From Trichomonas vaginalis G3 (lineage: Eukaryota; Parabasalia; Trichomonadida; Trichomonadidae): 64,000 nucleotides of DNA. The DNA lies in the NCBI RefSeq assembly GCF_026262505.1, contig NC_067208.1, positions 14,269,962 to 14,333,961 of the forward strand. Direction: 5' to 3'. This document shows positions 29,047 to 37,726 of this stretch, one piece after another. Under the pieces are notes generated by a model. It searched no databases, was not told the origin of the DNA, and saw only the letters and a list, made by a program, of their open reading frames with translations. The position numbers were made by a program, and so were the translations under genes. Each line of letters opens with the position of its first letter. The first letter of the stretch is position 1.

Positions 29047-30220
29047 GCAATTCTATACCATGCGTAAACTGTCATGTAAGGTGGCATGTAGTCTTTACTT
29101 TGTCCCGTTGTTTGCGTATACCCTGAAACGCGATGTGTATGGTATCCTCCTCCTCAGTGTTATTCCAGTAACAATTTATAGCAAACTTAACGTCCTCTTT
29201 AACATCATATCCTTTACCTTTTGTCATTCCTGACCAATCCCAAAATCTATGACTATGCCAACCTGCTTGAGATGTACTTAAATCTATGTAGTGACTGTGT
29301 GCAGGTAAATTTTCACCTGAAATCGTTTTACTTCCACCTGTTTCCTTTGAAGAGTTTGCACAATACAAAAACCTGTCGACTATTTGAGTCCAAGTTCCAA
29401 AACCAAGTACTACTTCTGGTCTGGTAGAGTTCATTGAAACATATAATGAGCCAACCGGGTAAATAAGATTCGGCAAAATTTGTTTAAGCACATTGAGTTC
29501 CTGTCTTAGATGTATAATACTATTGTCATTAGACATCAAAGTATCTACAAGACTTGTTGCCGGTGGTATTGTTGGACCTTTACTTGGCAAGGTTGTGTTT
29601 AGTGTAATATCATCTGCTGTAAAAGTTGTAAAACTTGTATGTGTATGTCCAACGGCACTTTTCCTGTTTAAGGTTTCTTGTAAGTTTGTAATATTTGCAA
29701 TGGTATGTGTATGTCCAACGTCACTTTTCCTGTTTAAGGTTTCTTGTAAGTTTGTAATATCAGATATAGAATGTATATGAGTCTTTTTAGAATATTCGTT
29801 TTCAGCTCTTGTCACTTCACTTGACATTTTATTGTCAACATATGTTTTGTCTGCTAGTTCAGGATGAGTATGTTCTTTTGTTGCATAAGCTTTGTTAGCT
29901 CTTTCTTCTTCTTTTGCTATTGCATCGTCTACATATTCTTTGTCAGCTTTGTTGTCAACATCTGCTTTCAAAAGAAGTTCATTTATAGGTTTCTCGTTTA
30001 AAGTTCCTTTTGTTGGATTTATACAGACAGTATTGTTCTTCTTGTCTTGAAATAGAAACTCATCTGTCATTGGGTTTAATGTAAGTTTTAAGTTTCCTTC
30101 TTTCAATGACTCAGATATCTTAGAATAGTTTGAAAAGTTTGTTGTGTTCTTATTTAGAGCTTGTATAATGAGTTGTCGGTTGTGTTGTATTTCTCTCATA
30201 GACGCTGTTTCATTTGACAT
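29043..30220 (-). pseudogene. Phage-tail-like fibre protein (Maverick 1), broken about once
   Basis: An N-terminal helical shaft contains repeats such as LQETLNRKSDVGHTHT and LQETLNRKSAVGHTHT, followed by a coiled-coil stretch. The C-terminal domain is strikingly like bacteriophage tail-fibre/collar proteins: LIYPVGSLYVSMNSTRPEVVLG, FGTWTQIVDRFLY, a GG-rich turn, LPAHSHYIDL, and a final MPPYMTVYAW motif. In phages this domain binds host surface sugars. Here it would be the receptor-binding spike of the virus-like particle. Relatives: 53263-54812 and 59640-59934. The phage resemblance is from recognised motifs, not a search. Confidence 0.78.
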
Positions 30221-30238
30221 TTTTATTCTAGATAAAAT
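30221..30238. promoter_or_regulatory. 18-bp bidirectional promoter between fibre and jelly-roll genes
   Basis: TTTTATTCTAGATAAAAT lies exactly between opposed start codons and is itself nearly palindromic around TCTAGA. The same form recurs at 13951-13968 and 52203-52219. Confidence 0.65.
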
Positions 30239-31087
30239 ATGCTTTCAATAGAAAAAGAAAATTCTAGAGTTGCTACAACTAAACCATTAGATGAACTTTT
30301 TACTAATGTCGGTCAAAAGTTTGAGACAGAGACCGTAAAGCATGAAGGCTATCGTTTTGACTACCCGTTAAGATGGTTAAGAGACCCATCTGTCACAAAA
30401 GCTATTGGCTTTCGTAGAATGAAGTTCATTTCAGAAGCCATACATGGTTTCCCATTTACGGTCGGTTTTGAAGTTCGATACTATAACAAAGAAAAACGTA
30501 TGTATGAGAAATTTGAACAAGGAAAACTTTTACAAGTTAGTTTGCTTGTAAACTTAGAAACAACTCTTCAAGCTTTTCAAGAAAAAATAAACGATATCTA
30601 TATCGAATATGCAAACCAGTATAACATTGACGAAGGAGAATACCATCTCGATATTATTTATGACAGGAAAAATGCAACTGTTAAAATCAATAGAATAGAA
30701 GACCTTGGAGAAAACGTTTATATTTCTACAAAATATAACAACTTGGCATGGTATAGATTTATGAGGATGTTAAATCAGCCTGCAGAATATCCAGTACACC
30801 CGGACTTTTATGAAGTCGAAAACCCTAATGGAACATATGAAAATGTTTTCGACCCAGATGCTATTATCGTTCATGCTTCATTTTCTGGTGCACAAAACTC
30901 TTTCTTATGCTTGGCAAATGACTTTTACGAAAAACCTACAAAGTTATACGAACCACCAAGTGGAAGTATTTCAGACTTTCAAGTATGGTTTACTACAGAT
31001 GGAAGAAAAAGAATAATTCCATTATACCATGCGTTTTACTTAGAACTTAGTTTCATATACAACTACTATCGAACGGTAAAAATATAA
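30239..31087 (+). CDS. Jelly-roll-like virion protein, paralogue B
   Basis: 282 residues, open. It is a clear paralogue of 23701-24561: YRFDYPLRWLRDPSVTKAIGFRR against YRFDYPIRWLQSPSDAKAIGFRR, and SDFQVWFTTDGRKRIIPLYHAFYLELSF at the end. The gene is paired head to head with the fibre gene, which supports a role at the fibre base or vertex (penton-like). Which of the candidate families is the true penton cannot be decided by eye. Confidence 0.62.
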   Translation: MLSIEKENSRVATTKPLDELFTNVGQKFETETVKHEGYRFDYPLRWLRDPSVTKAIGFRRMKFISEAIHGFPFTVGFEVRYYNKEKRMYEKFEQGKLLQVSLLVNLETTLQAFQEKINDIYIEYANQYNIDEGEYHLDIIYDRKNATVKINRIEDLGENVYISTKYNNLAWYRFMRMLNQPAEYPVHPDFYEVENPNGTYENVFDPDAIIVHASFSGAQNSFLCLANDFYEKPTKLYEPPSGSISDFQVWFTTDGRKRIIPLYHAFYLELSFIYNYYRTVKI

Positions 31088-31091
31088 TTTT

Positions 31092-31330
31092 TTAATACGG
31101 TTGAGGTGTTGGATTTGGTTGCCAACTTGACTGTGGTGCAGGTTCAGGCTGTTGTATAACAGGAGCTTGTTCTTCTGGTTCAGGGTCTTTAGGTATAAAA
31201 CAAACTGACCTACCCTTTTACCAATATTTTTGACTCCGTTCCAAATTCCTCTTCCTACGGTTTTTATTCCATTCCATATACCTCTTCCAACATTTCGAAA
31301 GAAGTTTCCTATCTTACTGAAGAAACCCAT
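31092..31330 (-). pseudogene. Amphipathic pVI/pX-like small virion protein, broken about once
   Basis: It starts MGFFSKIGNFFRNVGRGIWN, then repeats GIKTVGRGIWNGVKNIGKRVG, a basic amphipathic helix. The downstream part is Pro/Glu/Gln-rich and ends a few bases before the facing gene's stop. It looks like a membrane-active or DNA-condensing capsid peptide. Related in style to 42649-42885. Confidence 0.55.
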
Positions 31331-31348
31331 TTTACTATATGTAAAAAT

Positions 31349-31711
31349 CTAATGTCCGCCTAGTCTCTTACGTTTCCTGTTGAGTTCCATAGCATTCTTT
31401 AACTGGAGCTCATACATTCTGTTTCTCCTCTGGTAGAAAACATATTCTGGGTCAACTCCTGTGTTCGCGTCATCTGCATAAAGTTGTTTATATCCCACTT
31501 CAGGGTTTGTATAAAACTCTTTCCATCTCATATTTGCATACCATGGTGGCAAACCTAACGCAGCGTCATTTGACATGGCAGTTTGCATTTGTACATCTGT
31601 TGGCACTTGACCATAGTTTGCCATTGCAGTTTGTATTCTAACTTCATTTGGAATATTCTCTGGGTTTGGTTGTCCAGGTTGCTGTGCATTTGCTAAGTTC
31701 TGTGCGTCCAT
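31349..31711 (-). CDS. Small Maverick protein with internal repeat, unknown
   Basis: 120 residues, open. It has two tandem copies of a motif of the form V-x-(I/M)QTAM(A/S)N (VRIQTAMANYG, VQMQTAMSNDA), then aromatic-rich sequence (PPWYANMRWKEFY) and a basic tail MELNRKRKRLGGH. Leader box TATTTTTATCTAATATTAAATG. Probably a minor virion protein; no family known. Confidence 0.55.
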   Translation of the reverse strand: MDAQNLANAQQPGQPNPENIPNEVRIQTAMANYGQVPTDVQMQTAMSNDAALGLPPWYANMRWKEFYTNPEVGYKQLYADDANTGVDPEYVFYQRRNRMYELQLKNAMELNRKRKRLGGH

Positions 31712-31734
31712 TTAATATTAGATAAAAATATCTC

Positions 31735-31866
31735 TTACGAGTACATATACTGAACATTTGCAGGCATTGGTTCATCTTCATATTCTCTGTATTTTTCTGC
31801 CACGTCAAATAAATAAATGACACAATGGAAAAAACCTAAAACAAGTAGTCCTATTTCAAACCACAT
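31735..31866 (-). CDS. 43-residue single-pass membrane micro-protein overlapping the methyltransferase end
   Basis: MWFEIGLLVLGFFHCVIYLF gives one hydrophobic segment of about 17 residues, followed by an acidic tail (YREYEDEPMP). Its start codon lies within the last codons of the methyltransferase gene (16-base overlap, different frame), as expected in compact viral genomes. The frame is clean and ends with TAA. A membrane-anchored accessory protein is possible. Confidence 0.5.
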   Translation of the reverse strand: MWFEIGLLVLGFFHCVIYLFDVAEKYREYEDEPMPANVQYMYS

Positions 31867-32669
31867 TTACTTACTAGTAAAATTTCTTTGTTATGACACT
31901 TTCTCCGGTTTATAGGACCTCTCTCATATTCTATCTTGTCATATCTAAACTCATAGTCATGTATGTCCTCTAACCATCTCATAACGGTTTCCAAACCACT
32001 TTTATCGGATGTAAAGTAAAAGCATGGATGGTTATGTAAAACGTCTAAAGTTTCTAAAGAGTCTCTCAAAGTCCAGTCTACTTGGTATTGAAAATCCCAT
32101 GTGTTATAGAACGGCGGGTCCACTATAAAGAAAACATTTTCCTTGTCTTTATATTTTTCATACAACTCTGTCCAATGACATCTCACAAACTCTATACCCT
32201 CAATATATTTTTCTATGTCCTCTTTGAAAACATTTGTATAGTTAAGATATAAAACTTTTGACATAAGTGTTTCAATGTCATGAACTCTTATAGAACCACT
32301 ATATAATAGTCTAGCAGATATACTATCCCAGTCTATATATTCTGCTTTTTTCAAAACCTCTCTCACAATATTTTTCTTATCTAATGGTATACGTTCCATC
32401 TTACCTATAGGTATCTTTTCTTTTAACTCTTTCAATATTTTGTTAGTGTCTGGAATATGTTTGAGACGGTCCATATAGTTGTCGAAGTCATTGCATATAA
32501 TCTTTGAGTCTGGGAATATTGTATGGCACAAATGGGATATATAGAAACTTCCACCGAACAAATCTACAAATGTTAGACCATTCGGTAGTTTCTTAAGTTC
32601 TCTCAATATAATATCTTTACATTTACTCTTATTTCCAAAGAACGGTAACGGTGGTTTTGTAAAATTCAT
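31851..32669 (-). CDS. Dam/D12-class N6-adenine DNA methyltransferase
   Basis: 272 residues, open, the usual length for Dam-like enzymes. Residues ~8-13 PLPFFGNK (AdoMet site motif X, cf. PFLKWAGGK), 34-41 FVDLFGGS (motif I, cf. FVEPFxGG), CNDFDNYM (acidic motif), and catalytic DPPF at 184-187 (DPPY in most Dam enzymes). The family transfers methyl from AdoMet to adenine, most often in GATC. N6-methyladenine is reported in T. vaginalis. The element's conserved palindromes contain GATC, so this enzyme may mark them. It is the last gene before the right end. Confidence 0.88.
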   Translation of the reverse strand: MNFTKPPLPFFGNKSKCKDIILRELKKLPNGLTFVDLFGGSFYISHLCHTIFPDSKIICNDFDNYMDRLKHIPDTNKILKELKEKIPIGKMERIPLDKKNIVREVLKKAEYIDWDSISARLLYSGSIRVHDIETLMSKVLYLNYTNVFKEDIEKYIEGIEFVRCHWTELYEKYKDKENVFFIVDPPFYNTWDFQYQVDWTLRDSLETLDVLHNHPCFYFTSDKSGLETVMRWLEDIHDYEFRYDKIEYERGPINRRKCHNKEILLVSKCGLK

Positions 32670-32788
32670 TTATATATAATAATAAAAATGTTTTTTCCTG
32701 AAAAGTGACAGAAAAGTGACAAAACATGAAAACATATATAATTTGTGAAAAGTGAAACATTATATAATGTTTTCGACCCAGAAGAAGG

Positions 32789-32934
32789 CTTCTCAAAGTA
32801 TACTTCCTTGGAACGCCTGTAACTTTTCCTGTAGCGACGATAGACCCTTACTTGTCCGGACAAAGTTATACTAAACATCTTCAGGGCTAGAGGGCACGAA
32901 GTGCCTGGAGGCCCCACTACCTTTTTTTTTTTTT
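32789..32934 (-). repeat. Right terminal inverted repeat of Maverick 1
   Basis: About 146 bp complementary to the left end, with the same GC-rich hairpin GGCACGAAGTGCC and the terminal T tract of 13 bases. Lacks the 115-bp block present at the left end. Confidence 0.88.
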
Positions 32935-32940
32935 TAAAGA
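32935..32940. repeat. 6-bp target-site duplication of Maverick 1, right
   Basis: TAAAGA, the direct repeat of 8200-8205. Confidence 0.8.
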
Positions 32941-34865
32941 GTAAATATAAAAGATTGAAAGAAAGAATAATAATAGGATTCTTGAATGCAACATTTGGAA
33001 TGATGTTTCCAGTTGTAGATGTGTTAAGCAAAGAGAGATAATGATAGTTTCTTGAGTTTTGAGTTAAGCTTGTTGTAGATGAGAGAGAAATTTTGACGAG
33101 ACTGAGGAACTTCATTTGGAATGATGTTTCCAGTTGTAGATGTGTTAAGCAAAGAGAGATAATGATAGTTTCTTGAGTTTTTGCAATTAACCATCCTCAA
33201 TGACTATTGTTTTAATATAATTTTTAAATTTTTTAAAACTGACATTTTAGTTGTATATTTTTTCTAACAAAGGTACATTCACTAGGCGATAACAGTAAAA
33301 TGGGATGAAAATATGATAAATAGCATCCCTATATAGTGCCAAACAATATTTATACGGGCCAAAAAAAATTGGCTAGAGATTTGGCGAGTTATAAAACTTA
33401 GAAAATTGAGAGGGATTTTTATTTTTGAATTTTTTTTGGAAAGTTAAAATTGCGATTAAAAATCGATTTCCAGGAGAACTAAGCATCTCATCATATATTT
33501 AAATCGATAAAAATATTAAATAATAGTTGAATAGTATAACAACGTGAAATTATGGCTGAATCTACAGAAAAAATGAACATATTTGACATTTTTGAAAATT
33601 CATACGTTAGATGGTGACAGACTCATAAACTATACTTTAGCTAAGATTGATATATGGTTTCAACAACACATGGTTAAAATTGTAAAAATATTTTAGATTT
33701 CAAAAAGATATATATGGTAATATAATGGAACAAAGTCAACAAATAGCATGTTAAATATGTTATAATTAACTTTTTATTAGATCCAATAGTAGATATCGAA
33801 TGGTTTCCAGCTTTATGGTTAAATATTTCTTTTCGAGCTTCTCTTTAACTGTTGTATTAAGGTTGTAAATTTTTGATGCTAGAAACTATGGAATCTTCTT
33901 TGCTGCTGCATTTTTCTTGAGAGTTCTTGCAATTTCGAATAGATCTGCGCATTGTATGAAATGAGGCTTTAAAATATCTTGAAAACAGAATAGGACTGCT
34001 TTTCCAAAGGAATGCTTACTTGTAAATCAGAGAGTTTCAAAATTGAGAGCAAGATTATCATCATAACTTTCGATTTTGCTGCGAAAAAGGAAGACAAGTA
34101 ATTAACAAATCATTTACTGTTGTTCATTAAAAGAAGAAAACTTTGATAACAACTAATGATGATAAAATCAAGCTATCTTTTAATATTTTAAATTGATAAG
34201 ACATTCAAAATATTTGAATGGTTTAAAATATTTTCTTTTAATTTCTATAAGATATTATCATGATTATATAATAAAATTTAAATTTTTATTCAAAAAGGCA
34301 ATATTTCAAACTTTTAATTTCAAAAATCTTAATTCTGCAATAAGTGTATTTAATTGTAGCAAATTTAATGATCCTTCGTCATGCTTAGCAATTTGGAACT
34401 CATAAATTAATGATTTCTTCAAGTAAAATTCTGCATTATTTCAAAAGTCAATAATTCTCTAGTAACTTTTCTTCAAACCCTAACCATTATATTATATGTA
34501 TAATGGAGAATAATTGCAAAGAAAGATAGCCGAATTTACTGGGTAGTTCTTGTGATGCGAAATAATTGCAAATTAACACATAGTTTTAACAGCATCAATC
34601 TCTTTTTGCTCTCATTTAAATGCATTCGCACACTTTAATTTTGAAATATAAGAGTTTTGGAAATTATCAAATTTATCTGCTCAAATACTATAGATCTTCA
34701 TAAGTGTTAATAGAATCACCAGCCTTACATATAGTGTTTAATATAATGATGCACATCATACTGGGATTTATTCCTTATTCATCTAGTTATTATAAGATTT
34801 ACAACCCCATGAAAATTTAAAATTTTGTCAAAAATAGTGAATGTACCTTTTTTCTAACACAACTA
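32941..34865. other. MULE interior, right of the Maverick
   Basis: About 1.9 kb of AT-rich DNA with no credible protein. It begins with a tandem duplication (separate entry). No transposase motif is visible, which suggests a non-autonomous element or lost gene. Confidence 0.5.
32994..33182. repeat. Direct duplication of ~68 bp, period 121 bp
   Basis: CATTTGGAATGATGTTTCC... through ...ATAGTTTCTTGAGTTTT occurs twice (about 32994-33060 and 33115-33181) with near identity. It lies immediately beside the Maverick insertion site, in MULE DNA. Confidence 0.85.
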
Positions 34866-35682
34866 TCAATAAATTGTAATATCATTATACTATATATTAA
34901 TATGAATTTTTATAGAAAAGCTTTATTTTTTTCTCAATTTTTAATTTCATTTCAGTCTCTAAACTTTCTTACTATGTAAAAACGTATTATTATAGTAATA
35001 AAATAAAATACATGTTTATTCGATCTCGTATTTCAAAAAAATAAAATTACTTATATAAAAAGATTCTCTTTAGTCAACTTTCTTTTTGAATCTCTAATAA
35101 GTTTTTACTGTTGCTTCTATATATTAAGTATTGATTCTTGTAGTAAAGAAAATCCGGAACGTTTATTTATTAGAATACTCGAACTTTGACTTACATATTA
35201 CTAATTGTAATTATTTTCAAGAGCCATTTCTATTACTCCTACTTGTTCGGCTTAAAATCTGCTATATTGTTAAGATAAACTAAGTCTAAATTTTGAACCA
35301 TTTTTTGAAGTTTAAAGTGTAATACATATCGATTTTTTATCCGAATTTAAGAATTGCTTCAAAGTTTTAGCGTGAAATCGTGCATTTTTTCTAATGAAAT
35401 TGTTATTATAAGATAAGCAATCTGAGTTTTTTTGAATAATATGTCACTACACATGATAGAGCGTTACGTGCTGAAAAGTTACGCTTCGTTCTGAAAGTGG
35501 TAATGAAGTTTTATTAGAATTCATCAAAAAAACGTATGAAAATAATCGTATGTCAAAATGTGAGCACTTCTCAAAATTTGCTCACATTTTGACTATTTTT
35601 GTGAGATCTTCCTCACAATTTTTTGACAAACGTACAAAAAAAGTGCCAAAATGTGAGCAAATGTGAGCAATTTTTATATCTC
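34866..35682 (-). repeat. Right terminal inverted repeat of the MULE
   Basis: Reverse complement of 7067-7884, ending GCAATTTTTATATCTC directly before the 9-bp duplication. Confidence 0.88.
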
Positions 35683-35691
35683 AGCTAGGAG
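35683..35691. repeat. 9-bp target-site duplication, right copy
   Basis: AGCTAGGAG, identical to 7058-7066. Confidence 0.9.
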
Positions 35692-35785
35692 CATCCATAC
35701 CGAAGCATTTTACCAATGTCTCGTAGATTTTTTTACAGTCTTTGCATTTTTTTGCAAGAGCGAGGATGTTTTCTTTATGATTCAT
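35692..35785 (-). pseudogene. Mariner transposase, N-terminal part separated by the MULE
   Basis: On the minus strand, the ATG at 35785 opens MNHKENILALAKKCKDCKK and runs in frame to the MULE border. The frame continues at 7066 on the other side of the insertion (…GMDAPS, then YSTVTYHVR). It is the N-terminal DNA-binding helix region of the transposase, now about 28.6 kb away from the catalytic part. The mariner's outer 5' region and inverted repeat follow up to 35993. Confidence 0.85.
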
Positions 35786-35995
35786 TAAAAAAAATGAAAA
35801 AAATCCCGCCAAAATTTCCCGCGAAACCGCCTCTTGTCTCAAAATTCATTTTATATCCCGGCATGGCGCCAAAATACAACATACTCATCATATACATATA
35901 TTCATATTTTTTATTATATATTTATAATCAGCATATATCTCCTTTAATAGTCTCATATAGAGCGCTGTGCTAAACGCACCTTTGGACACCCTATA

Positions 35996-37041
35996 TATTC
36001 AATATCAATGCCAGTAAAATACATTGCAATATAATGAAGTATATTTTTTCCTGAATCATCTTTGAAATGGTAATCATCTTTATTATCATAGTAAAAATTA
36101 TGATGTGCAATAAATTTGGCAGTGTATAGAAGTCCGTGGTAATCTTCATCAAATTCAGTCAAATTAGAAAAAATGGTTTTCCAAACATAGGGGTAATCAG
36201 AAGTTTGAACAATGAAATCTTCTATATCATTTGTTTGATCATAACGTATTAAAAATGCTTGGATATTATCGTATTTTATGCAATAGCGGACCTTAATTTT
36301 AAGGTTATGTTCGTTCATGAGATATGTAACGAAATCTATGTTGTGAGACATAATTGCATATTTCATGCATTTTTTATCTGGTTTGTGACATTTCAAACAT
36401 TCACTCATAATGTCAGGATTTCCTCCTAAAAATGAAAGTTGAAGACACAATTCTGTGATTTCTGCAGAGAATTTTGTTCTCAAAAACTTGAAACAATTAA
36501 CTGAGCCGTAATAACAACATGCTTCAAGTAGAGATAATTGACTTTCCACACATGGAAGTTCATTAAAATTGATGCTATTATATCGAGAAAATCCGTTTTT
36601 TTCTGTAAGAGGAGCAAGTAATTTCACATCATCATCATCATCAATAATTGTTTTTAATAAATGACTGATTTTTAGGTGATTTGAATCAGTTAATCCTAAT
36701 CCAAAATATTTATCAAAAATTTGTTTATCCAATGATTCACTCACTTTGAAAGAATAAAAACGATATTTTTGAATATACTTTGTCATTAAAGTCAAATAAG
36801 ACTTAATATATCGATTGTTCCCTTTTGCAGCATATGAAATTGTAGTAGCAAAATCAAACATGTATTTCTGATCAATGCATTTCGATATGTAATTATCAAA
36901 TTCTTTGAAAAAAGCATCGATATCGCTGTTACTTGATGTCCGTAGCCTAAATAATCTACACAAAATATCATTGTGTTCTTTCAAAGAATCCATAAGTACG
37001 TCATAAGGAAATTCACTCACGAAAATGATAAAATTTTTCAA
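35996..37041 (-). pseudogene. Ankyrin-repeat (DUF3447-type) host gene, 5' part
   Basis: Starts at 37041 with MKNFIIFVSEFPYDVLM and runs to the mariner junction. About 350 residues of helical, Cys/Tyr-rich sequence resemble the N-terminal region of T. vaginalis ankyrin proteins (DUF3447: CCYYGSVNCFKFL, CLKCHKPDKKCMKYAIMSHN). Any product reading into the mariner ends within a dozen codons, so the protein would lose its ankyrin repeats, which lie at 5625-6063. The frame is otherwise undamaged, so the gene was probably functional shortly before the insertion. Confidence 0.88.
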
Positions 37042-37726
37042 AAAATTTTCAAAAAAATTTCGAAAAAAAATAGTCGCAATAATTTAGAAAAAGTGTACAA
37101 TCAGATTAATTGGGATCTTTGAATAACTGCATATTCCATTCCACAGCTTAAACTAATTAATGTAATATTAAATATATTTAACAATATCTTCCCAATTTAG
37201 ATATTTTTTTGTATAAACTTGCTCTCATATGGCCAAGAAATACTTCAACTTCTTGTTCGAAATTTCAATTTTTATTCTATTTGAAGAAAACACCATAAAC
37301 TTTATGAAATTGTGTAATTCAAATAAAAAAATTTGAAAAATAAGAGTAAAAAATATTTTAATTTCGTTTTTTTCGTGGAATATAAGCTTTAATTTGAAAT
37401 CTTATCACGACAAATAGATACTAATTTAAACACATTATATAAGTCATTTCAATATATTAAAGAATTCCTACTTGCCAAAAATAAATTTAAAATAATATGA
37501 ACAACTCATATGCCAAATAAATGAGAATCGCCAACATTTATGAGACAATCATAAAATTAAAAGTATATAAGCTGATTTGATATTATTGATTTCCGATTCT
37601 AATTTTTGAGAGAAATAGAATTACTTAGCTTTGCATGATGTTTTATTAAGCGGATATTTTTGAAACAATAGATAAAAATTATATAGTTTATATTCAATTT
37701 TTACATTATCAAGAAAAGTCGATATA
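37042..37726. other. Host intergenic, AT-rich
   Basis: About 685 bases between the ankyrin gene start and the 3' end of the Rpt3 gene. I see no gene or structured repeat in it. Confidence 0.6.

Larger units (their letters stand above)
8206..32934. mobile_element. Maverick/Polinton element 1 (24.7 kb), ends present, gene set partly broken
   Basis: A giant virus-like DNA element with inverted ends and a TAAAGA duplication. Parts from left to right: long structural genes, major capsid protein, candidate penton, SF3 helicase, packaging ATPase, KilA-N protein, palindrome arrays, protein-primed-type DNA polymerase B, retroviral-type integrase, phage-like fibre, small amphipathic capsid proteins and a Dam-like DNA adenine methyltransferase. 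The termini look whole. Internally I estimate a dozen or more breaks spread over about ten genes, while polymerase, integrase, KilA-N and methyltransferase read open. Insertion is young relative to the MULE that holds it. It is a fossil or near-fossil copy. Confidence 0.92.
7067..35682. mobile_element. Mutator-like (MULE) element with long inverted repeats, containing a Maverick
   Basis: The element is bounded by the perfect 9-bp duplication AGCTAGGAG and has terminal inverted repeats of about 817 bp (7067-7884 and 34866-35682), both beginning GAGATATAAAAATTGCTCAC. Long repeats plus a 9-bp duplication fit Mutator-like elements, a group described in T. vaginalis. After removal of the inner Maverick the element is about 3.9 kb. 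No transposase of MURA type is visible in its interior, so it looks non-autonomous. The near identity of the two arms by eye argues for a fairly recent insertion. MULE membership rests on structure only. Confidence 0.78.
6064..35993 (-). mobile_element. Tvmar-like mariner transposon, itself carrying nested insertions
   Basis: The ends are inverted repeats: TAGGGTGTCCAAAGGTG at 6064 and its complement (CACCTTTGGACACCCTA) ending at 35993, continuing through GTTTAGCACA with one mismatch. A TA duplication sits outside each end, as expected for mariner/Tc1 elements. Without the inner insertion the element would be about 1.3 kb. It encodes one mariner transposase on the minus strand, split by a Mutator-like insertion. 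The element lies in frame-interrupting position in a host ankyrin gene. The end structure and transposase family are clear from sequence. Calling it the T. vaginalis mariner is inference. Confidence 0.9.

Noticed and set aside
33190-34865. Search for a MURA transposase or RNA gene in the MULE interior
   Set aside because: No long frame, no catalytic motif and no tRNA- or rRNA-like sequence was found.
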